Shown one piece after another: positions 1 to 7,052 of a stretch of 25,190 nt of DNA. Made by a program: the position numbers and the translations under genes. The stretch comes from Candidatus Pacearchaeota archaeon (GTDB lineage: Archaea; Nanobdellota; Nanobdellia; Pacearchaeales; GW2011-AR1), in assembly GCA_002688335.1 (NCBI GenBank), contig NZCQ01000052.1:1-25190 (forward strand), read 5' to 3'. Every line of letters starts with the position of its first letter. The stretch's first letter is position 1. Below the pieces are notes generated by a model. The model searched no databases and was not told the DNA's origin. It saw only the letters and a program-made list of their open reading frames with translations.

Positions 1-15
1 AGTGGTGAGGGTTGA

Positions 16-1965
16 GTGATTAAAATGGAAGTTGAAGAAAGTATTGAAGAGAGAGAAATAAGAAGTTGGAAAAGGAAATTGGTTTGGGCTTGGGCTCTTA
101 CAGTTCCTATAATGATAATTATGTATTCTGGAATGGTTTTTGGATTCCACATAGTAAGTATGGAAGTTATGCCGATATTCTTATTGATCTTAGGATTCCC
201 AGTCATATTCGTTATTGGATTTGATACTATAAAAATGGGAATGAGGGGATTTTATACTTTTTATTTTAGTATGGATTCGCTTATTGCTTTAGGAACAGTT
301 ATTGCTTATTTGACGGGATTTTTTTCTTATTTTGGGTTGGCTCAAGATTATTCTGGAGTTAGTAGTATGATCATGACTATTTTTATTACAGGGAAGTATA
401 TTGAAGCTAAGGCTAAGGGGAGGGCAAGTAGTGAGATTAGAAAGTTGTTGGAGTTGGGGGCTAAGAAGGCCCTTGTTTTGAGGGGAAAGAAAGAAGTTGA
501 GATAGATATTTCTGAAGTTAAAATTGGGGATGTGATGATTGTTAAGCCTGGAGAGAAGATTCCTACTGATGGGATTGTTGTTAAAGGAGAGAGTTCGATT
601 GATGAAAGTATGGTTACTGGTGAGAGCATACCTAGTGATAAGAGTGTTAAAAGTATGGTTATAGGGGCTACTTTAAACCAAGATGGTGTTTTATATATTA
701 AGGCTACTAAAGTTGGAAGCGACACTTTTTTGGCTCATATAATTGAACTGGTTGAAGAGGCCCAAGGTAGCAAGGTTCCGATCCAGGCATTTGCTGATAA
801 GATAACTAATGTGTTTGTTCCCGTGATCTTATTTGTGGCATTGATTACTTTCGGGAATTGGTGGATCTTCTCAGGAGATTTGAGTAGATCGATTGGAGTT
901 GCTATTGCAGTTTTAGTTATAGCTTGTCCTTGTTCTCTAGGGTTGGCCACTCCTATTGCATTGATGGTTGGTAGTGGAATGGGGGCTAAGAGGGGGATAT
1001 TAATTAGGAAGGGTGAGGCCATTCAGACAATGAAAGAAGTTAAGATAGTTGTTTTTGATAAAACTGGTACGATAACTAAGGGAAAGCCAGAAGTTGTACA
1101 GGTTTATTCTCTAACTAAAATTGATAAGAAAAAAATGCTGAATAAAGCTGCTTCACTAGAAAAGTTAAGTGAACATCCTATTGCTAAGGCCATTGTTGAT
1201 TATGCTAATCTGAAGAAATATAAAGATGTTGAAAAGTTTAAGATCCTGAGAGGTAGAGGGATTGAAGGGATTATTGATAAGAAGAAATATGTTATTGGAA
1301 ATGCTTTATTGATGAAAGAAAATAAGATTTCTATTGATAAGATTAAGAAAGAGATTGAGAAATTGGAGAATGATGGTAAGACTACTATGATTGTTGCTGA
1401 GAATAAGAAGGTTTTGGGAGTTATAGGGGTTGCTGATGCTGTTAAGGACGATTCTAGGAAAGCTATTAGAAGGTTAAGAAATAATGGATATAAGACAGTA
1501 ATGATAACTGGAGATAATGAAAGAACTGCTAGGGCTATCGCTCGCGAGGTTGGGATTGATGAAGTTATTGCAAATGTTTTGCCAGGAGATAAAGCTGAGA
1601 AAGTTAGAGAGTTGCAGAAAGAGGAAATGGTTGCTTTTGTTGGAGATGGAATAAATGATGCTCCTGCCTTGAAACAAAGCAATGTTGGAATTGCTATGGG
1701 AACAGGTACAGATATTGCTATTGAAGCAGGAGATATTGTTTTGGCTAATGGATCTTTAGAGGGAGTTGTTTCTAGTATCAATTTGAGTAAGGCTACATTT
1801 AGTAAGATTAAACAGAATTTGTTTTGGGCTTTTGCCTATAATGTTATTGCAATACCTCTTGCTATTGGAGGGGTTTTACACCCTGTAATTGCTGAGATTG
1901 CTATGGCTTTGTCATCAATTACTGTGGTAAGTAATGCTAATTTATTAAGAAGGAGGAAGATCTAA
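16..1965 (+). CDS. copA: Cu+-exporting P1B-type ATPase (CopA-like)
   Basis: This membrane pump should use ATP to move Cu+ (or Ag+) out of the cytoplasm. Visible landmarks are the actuator TGES at residues 201-204, the metal-site CPC at 304-306, phosphorylation motif DKTGT with Asp348, the HP pair at 387-388 and hinge GDGIND at 543-548. YN at 608-609 and MALSS at 630-634 with a following Asn are the residues expected of the Cu+ (IB-1) class. At 649 residues it is shorter than typical CopA and has no N-terminal CxxC metal-binding domain; membrane segments begin near residue 21. Start: GTG at 16 directly follows an in-frame TGA and has a GGTGA Shine-Dalgarno at 4-8; ATG at 25 is the alternative. 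It sits before rhodanese, DsbB and thioredoxin genes, suggesting an envelope metal and thiol module. The family is clear; metal specificity is inferred from the motifs. Confidence 0.95.
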   Translation: MIKMEVEESIEEREIRSWKRKLVWAWALTVPIMIIMYSGMVFGFHIVSMEVMPIFLLILGFPVIFVIGFDTIKMGMRGFYTFYFSMDSLIALGTVIAYLTGFFSYFGLAQDYSGVSSMIMTIFITGKYIEAKAKGRASSEIRKLLELGAKKALVLRGKKEVEIDISEVKIGDVMIVKPGEKIPTDGIVVKGESSIDESMVTGESIPSDKSVKSMVIGATLNQDGVLYIKATKVGSDTFLAHIIELVEEAQGSKVPIQAFADKITNVFVPVILFVALITFGNWWIFSGDLSRSIGVAIAVLVIACPCSLGLATPIALMVGSGMGAKRGILIRKGEAIQTMKEVKIVVFDKTGTITKGKPEVVQVYSLTKIDKKKMLNKAASLEKLSEHPIAKAIVDYANLKKYKDVEKFKILRGRGIEGIIDKKKYVIGNALLMKENKISIDKIKKEIEKLENDGKTTMIVAENKKVLGVIGVADAVKDDSRKAIRRLRNNGYKTVMITGDNERTARAIAREVGIDEVIANVLPGDKAEKVRELQKEEMVAFVGDGINDAPALKQSNVGIAMGTGTDIAIEAGDIVLANGSLEGVVSSINLSKATFSKIKQNLFWAFAYNVIAIPLAIGGVLHPVIAEIAMALSSITVVSNANLLRRRKI

Positions 1966-1996
1966 TTTTTAACCATGGTTAAAGAATAACTAAAAG

Positions 1997-2005
1997 TTTA
2001 AAAAT
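1997..2005 (+). promoter_or_regulatory. TATA box for rhodanese gene
   Basis: TTTAAAAAT begins 29 bases before ATG 2026, the same spacing seen at many genes here. It favours ATG 2026 over the upstream TTG 2014. Confidence 0.7.
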
Positions 2006-2025
2006 CATCAATTTTGAGTAATAAA

Positions 2026-2637
2026 ATGAAAAACAGAAATTTGATGGGATTGATACTACTAATTATTGTGATTAGTTCTGTTACTAGCGTAATTGTTTAC
2101 AATGTTATAGAAAATAAAAGTAATGAAGATCATATGTATGATTTTTATGCTGCAGAGGCTGCTGTTCATGTTAGCCCACACCACATAAGGAAGCACATGG
2201 CTCAAGGCGACGATAGTTTTATTTTAGTTGATTTGAGAAGTGAGGAAGAATATGTTGAAGAGCATATAATAACTGCAGTGAATGTTCCCGCATATAAGAG
2301 CAGAGACAAGTCTGATTATGGAGCTGTTGAAAGAATTGTTGGAGAGTTTGAGAAGTTGATTAAGAATAATCCTGGAAAAGAGTTAATTGTTTATTGCTAT
2401 AGCGGCCCTTGTATGACTGGAAGGAAGGTTGGAAAAATGCTTGCAGATAGGGGAATTTATGTGAAGCATCTTGGCATTGGATGGAATGAGTGGAGATATC
2501 ATTGGACGATTTGGAATCATGAGCATGAATGGGATGAGACAGATGTGATGGATTATGTGATTGGAGGAAGTGAGCCTGGAGAAATGGAAGGGGTTAAGAA
2601 AGTTGAAGGGTGTGTTGAAGGAGGATTTGGATGTTAA
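2026..2637 (+). CDS. Membrane-anchored rhodanese-domain protein
   Basis: A 203-residue protein with one N-terminal membrane segment (about residues 6-28) followed by a rhodanese domain (about 48-160) that should face outside. The rhodanese active loop is visible as CYSGPC followed by MTGR, with Cys124 and Cys129; rhodaneses carry sulfur on such a cysteine. The C-terminus is His/Trp-rich and ends with two further cysteines, Cys196 and the last residue Cys203, which could form a disulfide or bind metal. The start at ATG 2026 is chosen because a TATA box lies exactly 29 bases upstream. Its stop codon directly abuts the DsbB start with no gap, so the two are co-transcribed. A role in extracytoplasmic sulfur or thiol chemistry is inferred from the partners; the substrate is unknown. 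Confidence 0.85.
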   Translation: MKNRNLMGLILLIIVISSVTSVIVYNVIENKSNEDHMYDFYAAEAAVHVSPHHIRKHMAQGDDSFILVDLRSEEEYVEEHIITAVNVPAYKSRDKSDYGAVERIVGEFEKLIKNNPGKELIVYCYSGPCMTGRKVGKMLADRGIYVKHLGIGWNEWRYHWTIWNHEHEWDETDVMDYVIGGSEPGEMEGVKKVEGCVEGGFGC

Positions 2638-3201
2638 ATGGTAAAAGAATTAATAGCTAGTGGTATTGAAATATTGACCGTTATTAGTACTGCCTTAATT
2701 GGATTACTATTGCTATTGTTTATATTAAAATTTGTTTTTAGGAAAGACACTGATTTGTATAAGGATATTGTTCATTTCCTTCAAGATCATTATTTAATTA
2801 TTGGGTTTATTGTTTCATTGGTTGCTACCTTGGGAAGTTTGTTTTACTCAGATATAATGGGATATAATCCTTGCAAGTTATGTTGGTATCAGAGAATTTT
2901 TATGTATCCTCAAGTAATATTATTTGGTATTGCGTTGAAGACAAAAAGAAAATCTATTATTGCTAATAGCATGTGGTTATCTGGTTTTGGATTTTTGATA
3001 GCTGCATATCATTATTTAATTCAGATAGGAGTGATGACTGGAGGATGTGATGTCGTTGGATATAGCGCAAAGTGTAGTGAGTTTTTTAGCCTTGCTTATG
3101 GGTTTGTAACTATACCTTTTATGGCCTTGATTGCTTTTGCTATTTTGTTGATTATTGGTTATGGAAAGTTGAGGGATTGTAAGGCTCGGGGTGTGAGGTA
3201 A
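2638..3201 (+). CDS. dsbB: DsbB-family disulfide bond oxidoreductase
   Basis: DsbB reoxidises a DsbA-like thioredoxin and passes electrons to quinone in the membrane. This 187-residue protein shows the first cysteine pair in PCKLCWYQR (Cys79, Cys82), the family signature, and the second pair at Cys137 and Cys146. An extra hydrophobic segment lies at about 12-34, before the usual four (roughly 52-70, 86-100, 110-128, 152-174). It starts immediately after the rhodanese stop, and a CPHC thioredoxin encoded at 3975-4346 is the likely partner. Identification is firm; the electron acceptor cannot be judged from the window. Confidence 0.92.
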   Translation: MVKELIASGIEILTVISTALIGLLLLLFILKFVFRKDTDLYKDIVHFLQDHYLIIGFIVSLVATLGSLFYSDIMGYNPCKLCWYQRIFMYPQVILFGIALKTKRKSIIANSMWLSGFGFLIAAYHYLIQIGVMTGGCDVVGYSAKCSEFFSLAYGFVTIPFMALIAFAILLIIGYGKLRDCKARGVR

Positions 3202-3228
3202 GTGAGAGATATAACCTATTTAGAAATA

Positions 3229-3237
3229 TTTAAAAAT
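3229..3237 (+). promoter_or_regulatory. TATA box for gene at 3258
   Basis: TTTAAAAAT, identical to the rhodanese box, begins 29 bases before ATG 3258; a leaderless transcript is expected. Confidence 0.7.
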
Positions 3238-3257
3238 AAATATTATTATGAATTGTC

Positions 3258-3944
3258 ATGAAAATGCAAGAAGTAGAAGACCTAAGTTTTTTAATAAGAG
3301 ATAGTACGATTTTTACAATTAGAGAAAAGTTTGATCATGTAAAATTAATTGATTTAGATATGTTATACAAGATTTACTCTAATCAATTTCCAGAAGGTAG
3401 GCTAGATTTTGTTAGTCATCTCAAAACCTTGACGGGAGAGATAAATAATATTAGGGAAAATTATCTAAATGGGAGAGCTGAAAATAATTTATACGCATTA
3501 GTTGGTTTTATGAGAGCCTTTAGGACTGGAGATAATAGTGATCAACCCGAAAATGACGATGATACTATAAACATCCCTCAATCGTTTGATAGAAGGAAAT
3601 ATATTAGTTTGGAGGATGAAGCAAGAAGGGCTAACGATGAAGCTATATCCACAAGAGACGCTGATTGTGAGAATCCTTTTGTACGCGAACTAGTATCGAC
3701 ATATAGTACGGTGGAAAAAATTGCAGAATTGCCTTTTGTAGTTCCGGGACTTATGGCGAATGCAATTATGGGATCAACCTCAGCAGAACTTAGAAAGGTT
3801 ACTCCCGTTTTAGGGAGTGATGAGGCAATTCCGTATAGTGCTTCACATTCTAATTTATGTGAACAGATATTAAGATTATATAGATCATATAGTGAACTCC
3901 TTAGAGAACCACGAGGCGATTGGTCATCATTTTTTAATGATTAA
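3258..3944 (+). CDS. Hypothetical soluble protein, 228 aa
   Basis: I do not recognise this protein. It has no signal peptide or membrane segment. It is mostly helical-looking and charged, with an acidic low-complexity stretch (about residues 92-105, rich in D, N and E) dividing an N-terminal part from a C-terminal part. Two cysteines (about 136 and 201) form no motif. It has its own TATA box 29 bases upstream of ATG 3258 and lies between dsbB and the thioredoxin gene, but its promoter and soluble nature suggest it is not part of the thiol pathway. Confidence 0.7.
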   Translation: MKMQEVEDLSFLIRDSTIFTIREKFDHVKLIDLDMLYKIYSNQFPEGRLDFVSHLKTLTGEINNIRENYLNGRAENNLYALVGFMRAFRTGDNSDQPENDDDTINIPQSFDRRKYISLEDEARRANDEAISTRDADCENPFVRELVSTYSTVEKIAELPFVVPGLMANAIMGSTSAELRKVTPVLGSDEAIPYSASHSNLCEQILRLYRSYSELLREPRGDWSSFFND

Positions 3945-3945
3945 A

Positions 3946-3954
3946 TATATAAAA
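3946..3954 (+). promoter_or_regulatory. TATA box for thioredoxin gene
   Basis: TATATAAAA begins 29 bases before ATG 3975. Confidence 0.7.
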
Positions 3955-3974
3955 GATAAAATAAATGAGATAAT

Positions 3975-4346
3975 ATGAAAACAAAAACGTATGTGATTTT
4001 GGGAGTGATCGTTGTTGGGCTTTTAGTTATACTTAGTACTCCAATTATCGATTTATCTCCGGGAAAGTATGATGAATTTGCTAAATGTGTTACTGAAAGC
4101 GGTGCTATGATGTATGGAGCTTATTGGTGCCCTCATTGTATAGAGCAGAAAGAGTCATTCGGCAATAGTTGGAAATATATAGTGTATAAGGAATGTTCCC
4201 TTCCAAATCGGGGCGGACAAACTGAAGAATGTCAAGAGGCTGGAATAGAATCTTATCCCACATGGGAGTTTAGTGATGGTAGTAGAGAACAGGGTTTTGT
4301 TAGTTTAAGTAGAATTGCTGAGTTAACTGGTTGCGAGTTGCCTTAA
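3975..4346 (+). CDS. Membrane-anchored thioredoxin-fold protein (CPHC)
   Basis: A 123-residue protein with an N-terminal membrane anchor (about residues 5-24) and a short thioredoxin domain. The redox motif WCPHC (Cys52, Cys55) uses the DsbA-type CPHC dipeptide, and SYPTW supplies the cis-proline (Pro95). Extra cysteines at 38, 74, 86 and 120 may form structural or shuttle disulfides. It resembles the thioredoxin partner that is often fused to, or encoded beside, VKOR-like enzymes; here DsbB, encoded 0.8 kb upstream, is the probable oxidant. The inferred role is oxidative folding of exported proteins. It has its own promoter, so it is not strictly co-transcribed with dsbB. Confidence 0.9.
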   Translation: MKTKTYVILGVIVVGLLVILSTPIIDLSPGKYDEFAKCVTESGAMMYGAYWCPHCIEQKESFGNSWKYIVYKECSLPNRGGQTEECQEAGIESYPTWEFSDGSREQGFVSLSRIAELTGCELP

Positions 4347-4356
4347 AACAAAACTC

Positions 4357-4363
4357 TTAAATA
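4357..4363 (+). promoter_or_regulatory. TATA box of first toxin-antitoxin operon
   Basis: TTAAATA begins 29 bases before ATG 4386. Confidence 0.6.
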
Positions 4364-4370
4364 CTGGATT

Positions 4371-4384
4371 GTATAAGTTTATAC
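4371..4384 (+). promoter_or_regulatory. Operator-like inverted repeat GTATAA-GT-TTATAC
   Basis: A perfect 6-bp inverted repeat with a 2-bp spacer lies between the TATA box and the start codon, covering the expected transcription start. This is where an autorepressing antitoxin would bind. Binding by the winged-helix protein encoded next is inference. Confidence 0.55.
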
Positions 4385-4385
4385 A

Positions 4386-4649
4386 ATGGTCAAAAATACT
4401 ATATTGCACTATCCCAAGCTAGACTCCATATTAATGGTAGAAAAGGCTATACAAGATTTTGAGGATTATCCTACGAGAATGGATCTTTGGAAGAGCTTGC
4501 CAAAACAAATGCAATATCAAACATTTAAACTTATTCTAGATTATTTAGAAAGATCTAATAAAATAATGTTTGAAGATAATAAGATAATGTGGATCTTCGC
4601 TAATAACAAAAAGCTCAATGAGTTAATTCAAGGAGCGATAAGTGTATGA
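4386..4649 (+). CDS. Small winged-helix DNA-binding protein, probable antitoxin
   Basis: An 87-residue protein. Residues about 30-75 read as a winged helix: helix MDLWKSL, recognition helix around QYQTFKLILDYL, then a beta wing around KIMWIF. Its stop overlaps the next gene's start as ATGA, a typical toxin-antitoxin coupling, and that next gene resembles a RelE/ParE toxin. The perfect inverted repeat at the transcription start fits autoregulation. It is not a RelB or MazE type, so if it is the antitoxin it is an uncommon class. The DNA-binding fold is reasonably supported; the antitoxin role is inferred from context. Confidence 0.7.
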   Translation: MVKNTILHYPKLDSILMVEKAIQDFEDYPTRMDLWKSLPKQMQYQTFKLILDYLERSNKIMFEDNKIMWIFANNKKLNELIQGAISV

Positions 4650-5002
4650 AGGAATACATAGTTCAATTAAGTGAAAGTTTATTCAACACAAAATTAGAAA
4701 TTGAAAATGAGTTAAGAGAGAATAATAAATCAAACACAGAACTGTATTCATTAATTACAAAAACAATAGACTTTCTAAAACACAATAGAAAAGGTGAACC
4801 GATTTCTAAGAGATTGCCAATTTATAAATATTTTAATAAAAATTACGAGGTTAATAATTTATTTCTAATTAAGATCTCAAAAGAGGGTAGGGCATTTTAC
4901 ACTCATGTTTCAAAAGACCAGTACAAAATCCTGCAAATTATTTTAGAAATTCATGAAACTCACAAAGAATATGAAAAAAAGGGAGGATATACAAAACATT
5001 GA
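4646..5002 (+). CDS. RelE/ParE-superfamily toxin-like protein
   Basis: A 118-residue protein. The C-terminal half has the order expected of the RelE/ParE fold: a strand NLFLIKISKEGRAFYTH with Arg82, a strand-helix KILQIILEIHETHKEY, and an ending EKKGGY that resembles the HKEYEK...GY tail of archaeal RelE-like proteins. The N-terminal half is a longer helical region than in minimal RelE. ATG 4646 overlaps the upstream stop by 4 bases, with AAGGAG at 4630-4635 as ribosome binding site. RelE-type toxins cleave mRNA on the ribosome, while ParE types target gyrase; which applies here is not clear. It converges on rpoL with only 3 bases between the two stop codons. Confidence 0.65.
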   Translation: MKEYIVQLSESLFNTKLEIENELRENNKSNTELYSLITKTIDFLKHNRKGEPISKRLPIYKYFNKNYEVNNLFLIKISKEGRAFYTHVSKDQYKILQIILEIHETHKEYEKKGGYTKH

Positions 5003-5005
5003 GAG

Positions 5006-5269
5006 TTATTTAGCCTTCTTAAACTCGTCTTTGTACTTATTTAAGTCCTTAGATGCCTTTTCTATAGCATCTTGAAGAGCTTTTTTTGCGGTTTTTCCTT
5101 CTGTTGTAACCTTTAGAGTGAGTGGCTTGCTATAATGATCTTCTTTCCAAGCACCCAGTTTAACTTTATCGTCTTTATTTAGATAAACCCTTACAAGTTC
5201 TGCAACTGTTTTATTGTCAATGCTTACTTCTAAATCGTTTTTTTCATCTTTTAAAATTTCGATTTGCAT
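5006..5269 (-). CDS. rpoL: RNA polymerase subunit Rpo11 (RpoL)
   Basis: Rpo11 pairs with Rpo3 to form the assembly platform of archaeal RNA polymerase (Rpb11 equivalent). The 87-residue length and the pattern match the family: the start MQIEILKDEKNDLEV, the short helix AELVRVYL, a central strand around KLGAWKEDH, then KPLTLKVTTEGK and a long C-terminal helix. A TATA box lies 29 bases before the start and there is no leader, so it is transcribed alone. It confirms that the host uses the archaeal transcription machine, which matters for the sigma-like gene at 23894. Confidence 0.9.
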   Translation of the reverse strand: MQIEILKDEKNDLEVSIDNKTVAELVRVYLNKDDKVKLGAWKEDHYSKPLTLKVTTEGKTAKKALQDAIEKASKDLNKYKDEFKKAK

Positions 5270-5289
5270 GGAAAAAAGAGAGAAATGGG

Positions 5290-5298
5290 GTTTTTAAA
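5290..5298 (-). promoter_or_regulatory. TATA box for rpoL
   Basis: On the minus strand TTTAAAAAC begins 29 bases before the rpoL ATG. Confidence 0.7.
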
Positions 5299-5321
5299 AC
5301 TTTGTTTCAATCAATTATTTA

Positions 5322-6959
5322 TTAATTTTGATAACTTCCTTCCATAGAAACTCCGCTACCGGAATTTATTTCATATTGTCGTGCAGTATTCCTAATCTCT
5401 TTAGCGGCATCTACGCAATCTTGATGACTCACTCCTGAAAAACGATCTATGTAAACCTTAGAAAGTTCTCCAACATTTGTTGGCCAATCCGGATTATCTT
5501 GATCTACAGTCATTAATCCATGATCTCTTAAAACTGATCCTTGATAATTTCCACTTAATGGTAAAACCGGTTGAGCTTCCACATCACATAAATATCCATT
5601 TTTGATTAATTTCCTAACATGTCTAACAGTTTTAGCTAATGTTTCGGGAGTTTCTTTTTCAGATCCTAATACAAATGATCCATATACATTAATTCCAGCC
5701 TCTCTTAGTAATTTTAATGCTTGATAGTTTTTCTTCACACTATCTTTTTCACCCTTCATATTTTTCAGAGTTGAATCACACATTGATTCAAGACCCATGT
5801 TTACTCTAAATACTCCCATTTCTTTTAAGAGTCTTACTCTATCGGGATGCTCTGCTAGATCCCTTGCTTGTGCATAGATATAAAATCTTGGGTCAAATCC
5901 TAAATCATTTGGTTTAGCTTTTACAATTTCCTTAATTAATTCGGGAAAACTTGAGAAACTATCACAGCATTCATATAAAGAATTTGCTCCTACTTGATTA
6001 TATGCGGCTCTTACTTCTTCCCAGAACATCTCTGGGGAAGACATACTAATCTCACCGTTTCTAACTCCAACTATATCGCAGTGTCTGCAAATACTTTCAC
6101 CCCTTCTACTACACCCCCTTATCCGGTTCATTGTCGACACTCCGCTTACTACCTCTCTAGCCCTCTCTATAGTTTTTTCTTTATACATCCTGTGATCTGA
6201 ATGGGTTTCGTCACACCAGTTAGGATGTCTTTCTTTTAATTGTTCGATTAAACTATTGTCTAAATGAAATGATGCAAATTTTCCCAGATAGTTATTCAAG
6301 TATGTATCCCAATGATCTTTTGGAAATAATGTTCTGTCTACTACTGGAAATAAATCTATAACATCTTTCTTATTTACATGACCTTCTTCTCTAAGAATCC
6401 TATAACCTGAGAAAGGATTAGTAATTAGCATAAAACTCCTATTAACAGGATCATCATAATCAAATCCTTTAATCTCTCCAGATTTTGATCTATATGTCAG
6501 TGTTGGAATTTGGTTTAAAGGTATTTCTTCTCCCCTAATATGGCGAACTAACAACTCTAGGGGAACTTCACCATATTCAGCACCAATAATATAGTCCACA
6601 TTTTCTTGATGTTTTAAGATTGATTTAGAATTTTGAGATGCTTGATCGTTTCCGAATACTACTGTTCCGCCATAGCTTTTCGCAGCTTCTGCTATTTTTA
6701 GACTATTTTGATATGATGTACATAATGTGCTTACACCAACCAATAGTGGTCTATTTGTAGTAATCTCTTCTATTACATCTTCAAGTGATCTTACCGCCCC
6801 ATCTCTTACCATTAAATCTATTTCATTGGGCATTTTTTGTTTTAGCCAAGTACCCAATGCTAGTACTCCTAAGGCTGGAAAACTGTAGTCGTTCGACATA
6901 CTCGCCATACCCGGATCGTTTCCTGCGTTCACTAAGTAAATTAAGTCTTTATCTGTCAT
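5322..6959 (-). CDS. B12-binding-type radical SAM protein with CX7CX2C cluster motif
   Basis: A 545-residue protein. Residues about 5-145 have the Rossmann-like pattern of a B12-binding domain (SFPALGVLALGTWLK; LLVGVSTLC; YIIGAEYGEVP) but no DxHxxG cobalamin-ligand motif. Residues about 275-480 are the radical SAM barrel: RGCSRRGESICRHC holds Cys283, Cys291 and Cys294, the 4Fe-4S ligands. The spacing is CX7CX2C rather than the usual CX3CX2C. Later barrel features such as VFRVNMGLES and NVYGSFVLGSEKET are intact, so the enzyme is probably active. The substrate is unknown. The gene is divergent from a tandem Lrp-type regulator and its promoter is covered by a palindrome, pointing to local repression. 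Family assignment is good; the reaction is not identifiable. Confidence 0.85.
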   Translation of the reverse strand: MTDKDLIYLVNAGNDPGMASMSNDYSFPALGVLALGTWLKQKMPNEIDLMVRDGAVRSLEDVIEEITTNRPLLVGVSTLCTSYQNSLKIAEAAKSYGGTVVFGNDQASQNSKSILKHQENVDYIIGAEYGEVPLELLVRHIRGEEIPLNQIPTLTYRSKSGEIKGFDYDDPVNRSFMLITNPFSGYRILREEGHVNKKDVIDLFPVVDRTLFPKDHWDTYLNNYLGKFASFHLDNSLIEQLKERHPNWCDETHSDHRMYKEKTIERAREVVSGVSTMNRIRGCSRRGESICRHCDIVGVRNGEISMSSPEMFWEEVRAAYNQVGANSLYECCDSFSSFPELIKEIVKAKPNDLGFDPRFYIYAQARDLAEHPDRVRLLKEMGVFRVNMGLESMCDSTLKNMKGEKDSVKKNYQALKLLREAGINVYGSFVLGSEKETPETLAKTVRHVRKLIKNGYLCDVEAQPVLPLSGNYQGSVLRDHGLMTVDQDNPDWPTNVGELSKVYIDRFSGVSHQDCVDAAKEIRNTARQYEINSGSGVSMEGSYQN

Positions 6960-6977
6960 AACTAAATAGTAGTGTCT

Positions 6978-6998
6978 ATTATAGTTAAAACTTATAAT
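6978..6998. promoter_or_regulatory. Palindrome in radical SAM/Lrp divergent promoter
   Basis: A 21-bp near-palindrome, ATTATAGTT-AA-AACTTATAAT, has a perfect 10-bp core (AGTTAAAACT at 6983-6992). It overlaps the radical SAM TATA box. Lrp-family dimers bind such AT-rich palindromes, so it is a candidate operator for the divergent regulator. Confidence 0.55.
6981..6990 (-). promoter_or_regulatory. TATA-like box for radical SAM gene
   Basis: On the minus strand TTTTAACTAT begins 31 bases before the radical SAM ATG, inside the palindrome. Confidence 0.5.
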
Positions 6999-7022
6999 CT
7001 ATGGTTTTGTCAAAACGAAAAA

Positions 7023-7030
7023 TTTATAAG
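7023..7030 (+). promoter_or_regulatory. TATA box for Lrp-type regulator
   Basis: TTTATAAG begins 30 bases before ATG 7053. Confidence 0.65.
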
Positions 7031-7052
7031 CTATATCTAATATTAGTAAAAT

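Noticed and set aside
1200..1781. Long minus-strand open frame opposite the Cu-ATPase
   Set aside because: It is a mirror of the codon pattern of the ATPase, has low-complexity Ser/Ile/Leu composition and no promoter; the plus-strand protein is clear.
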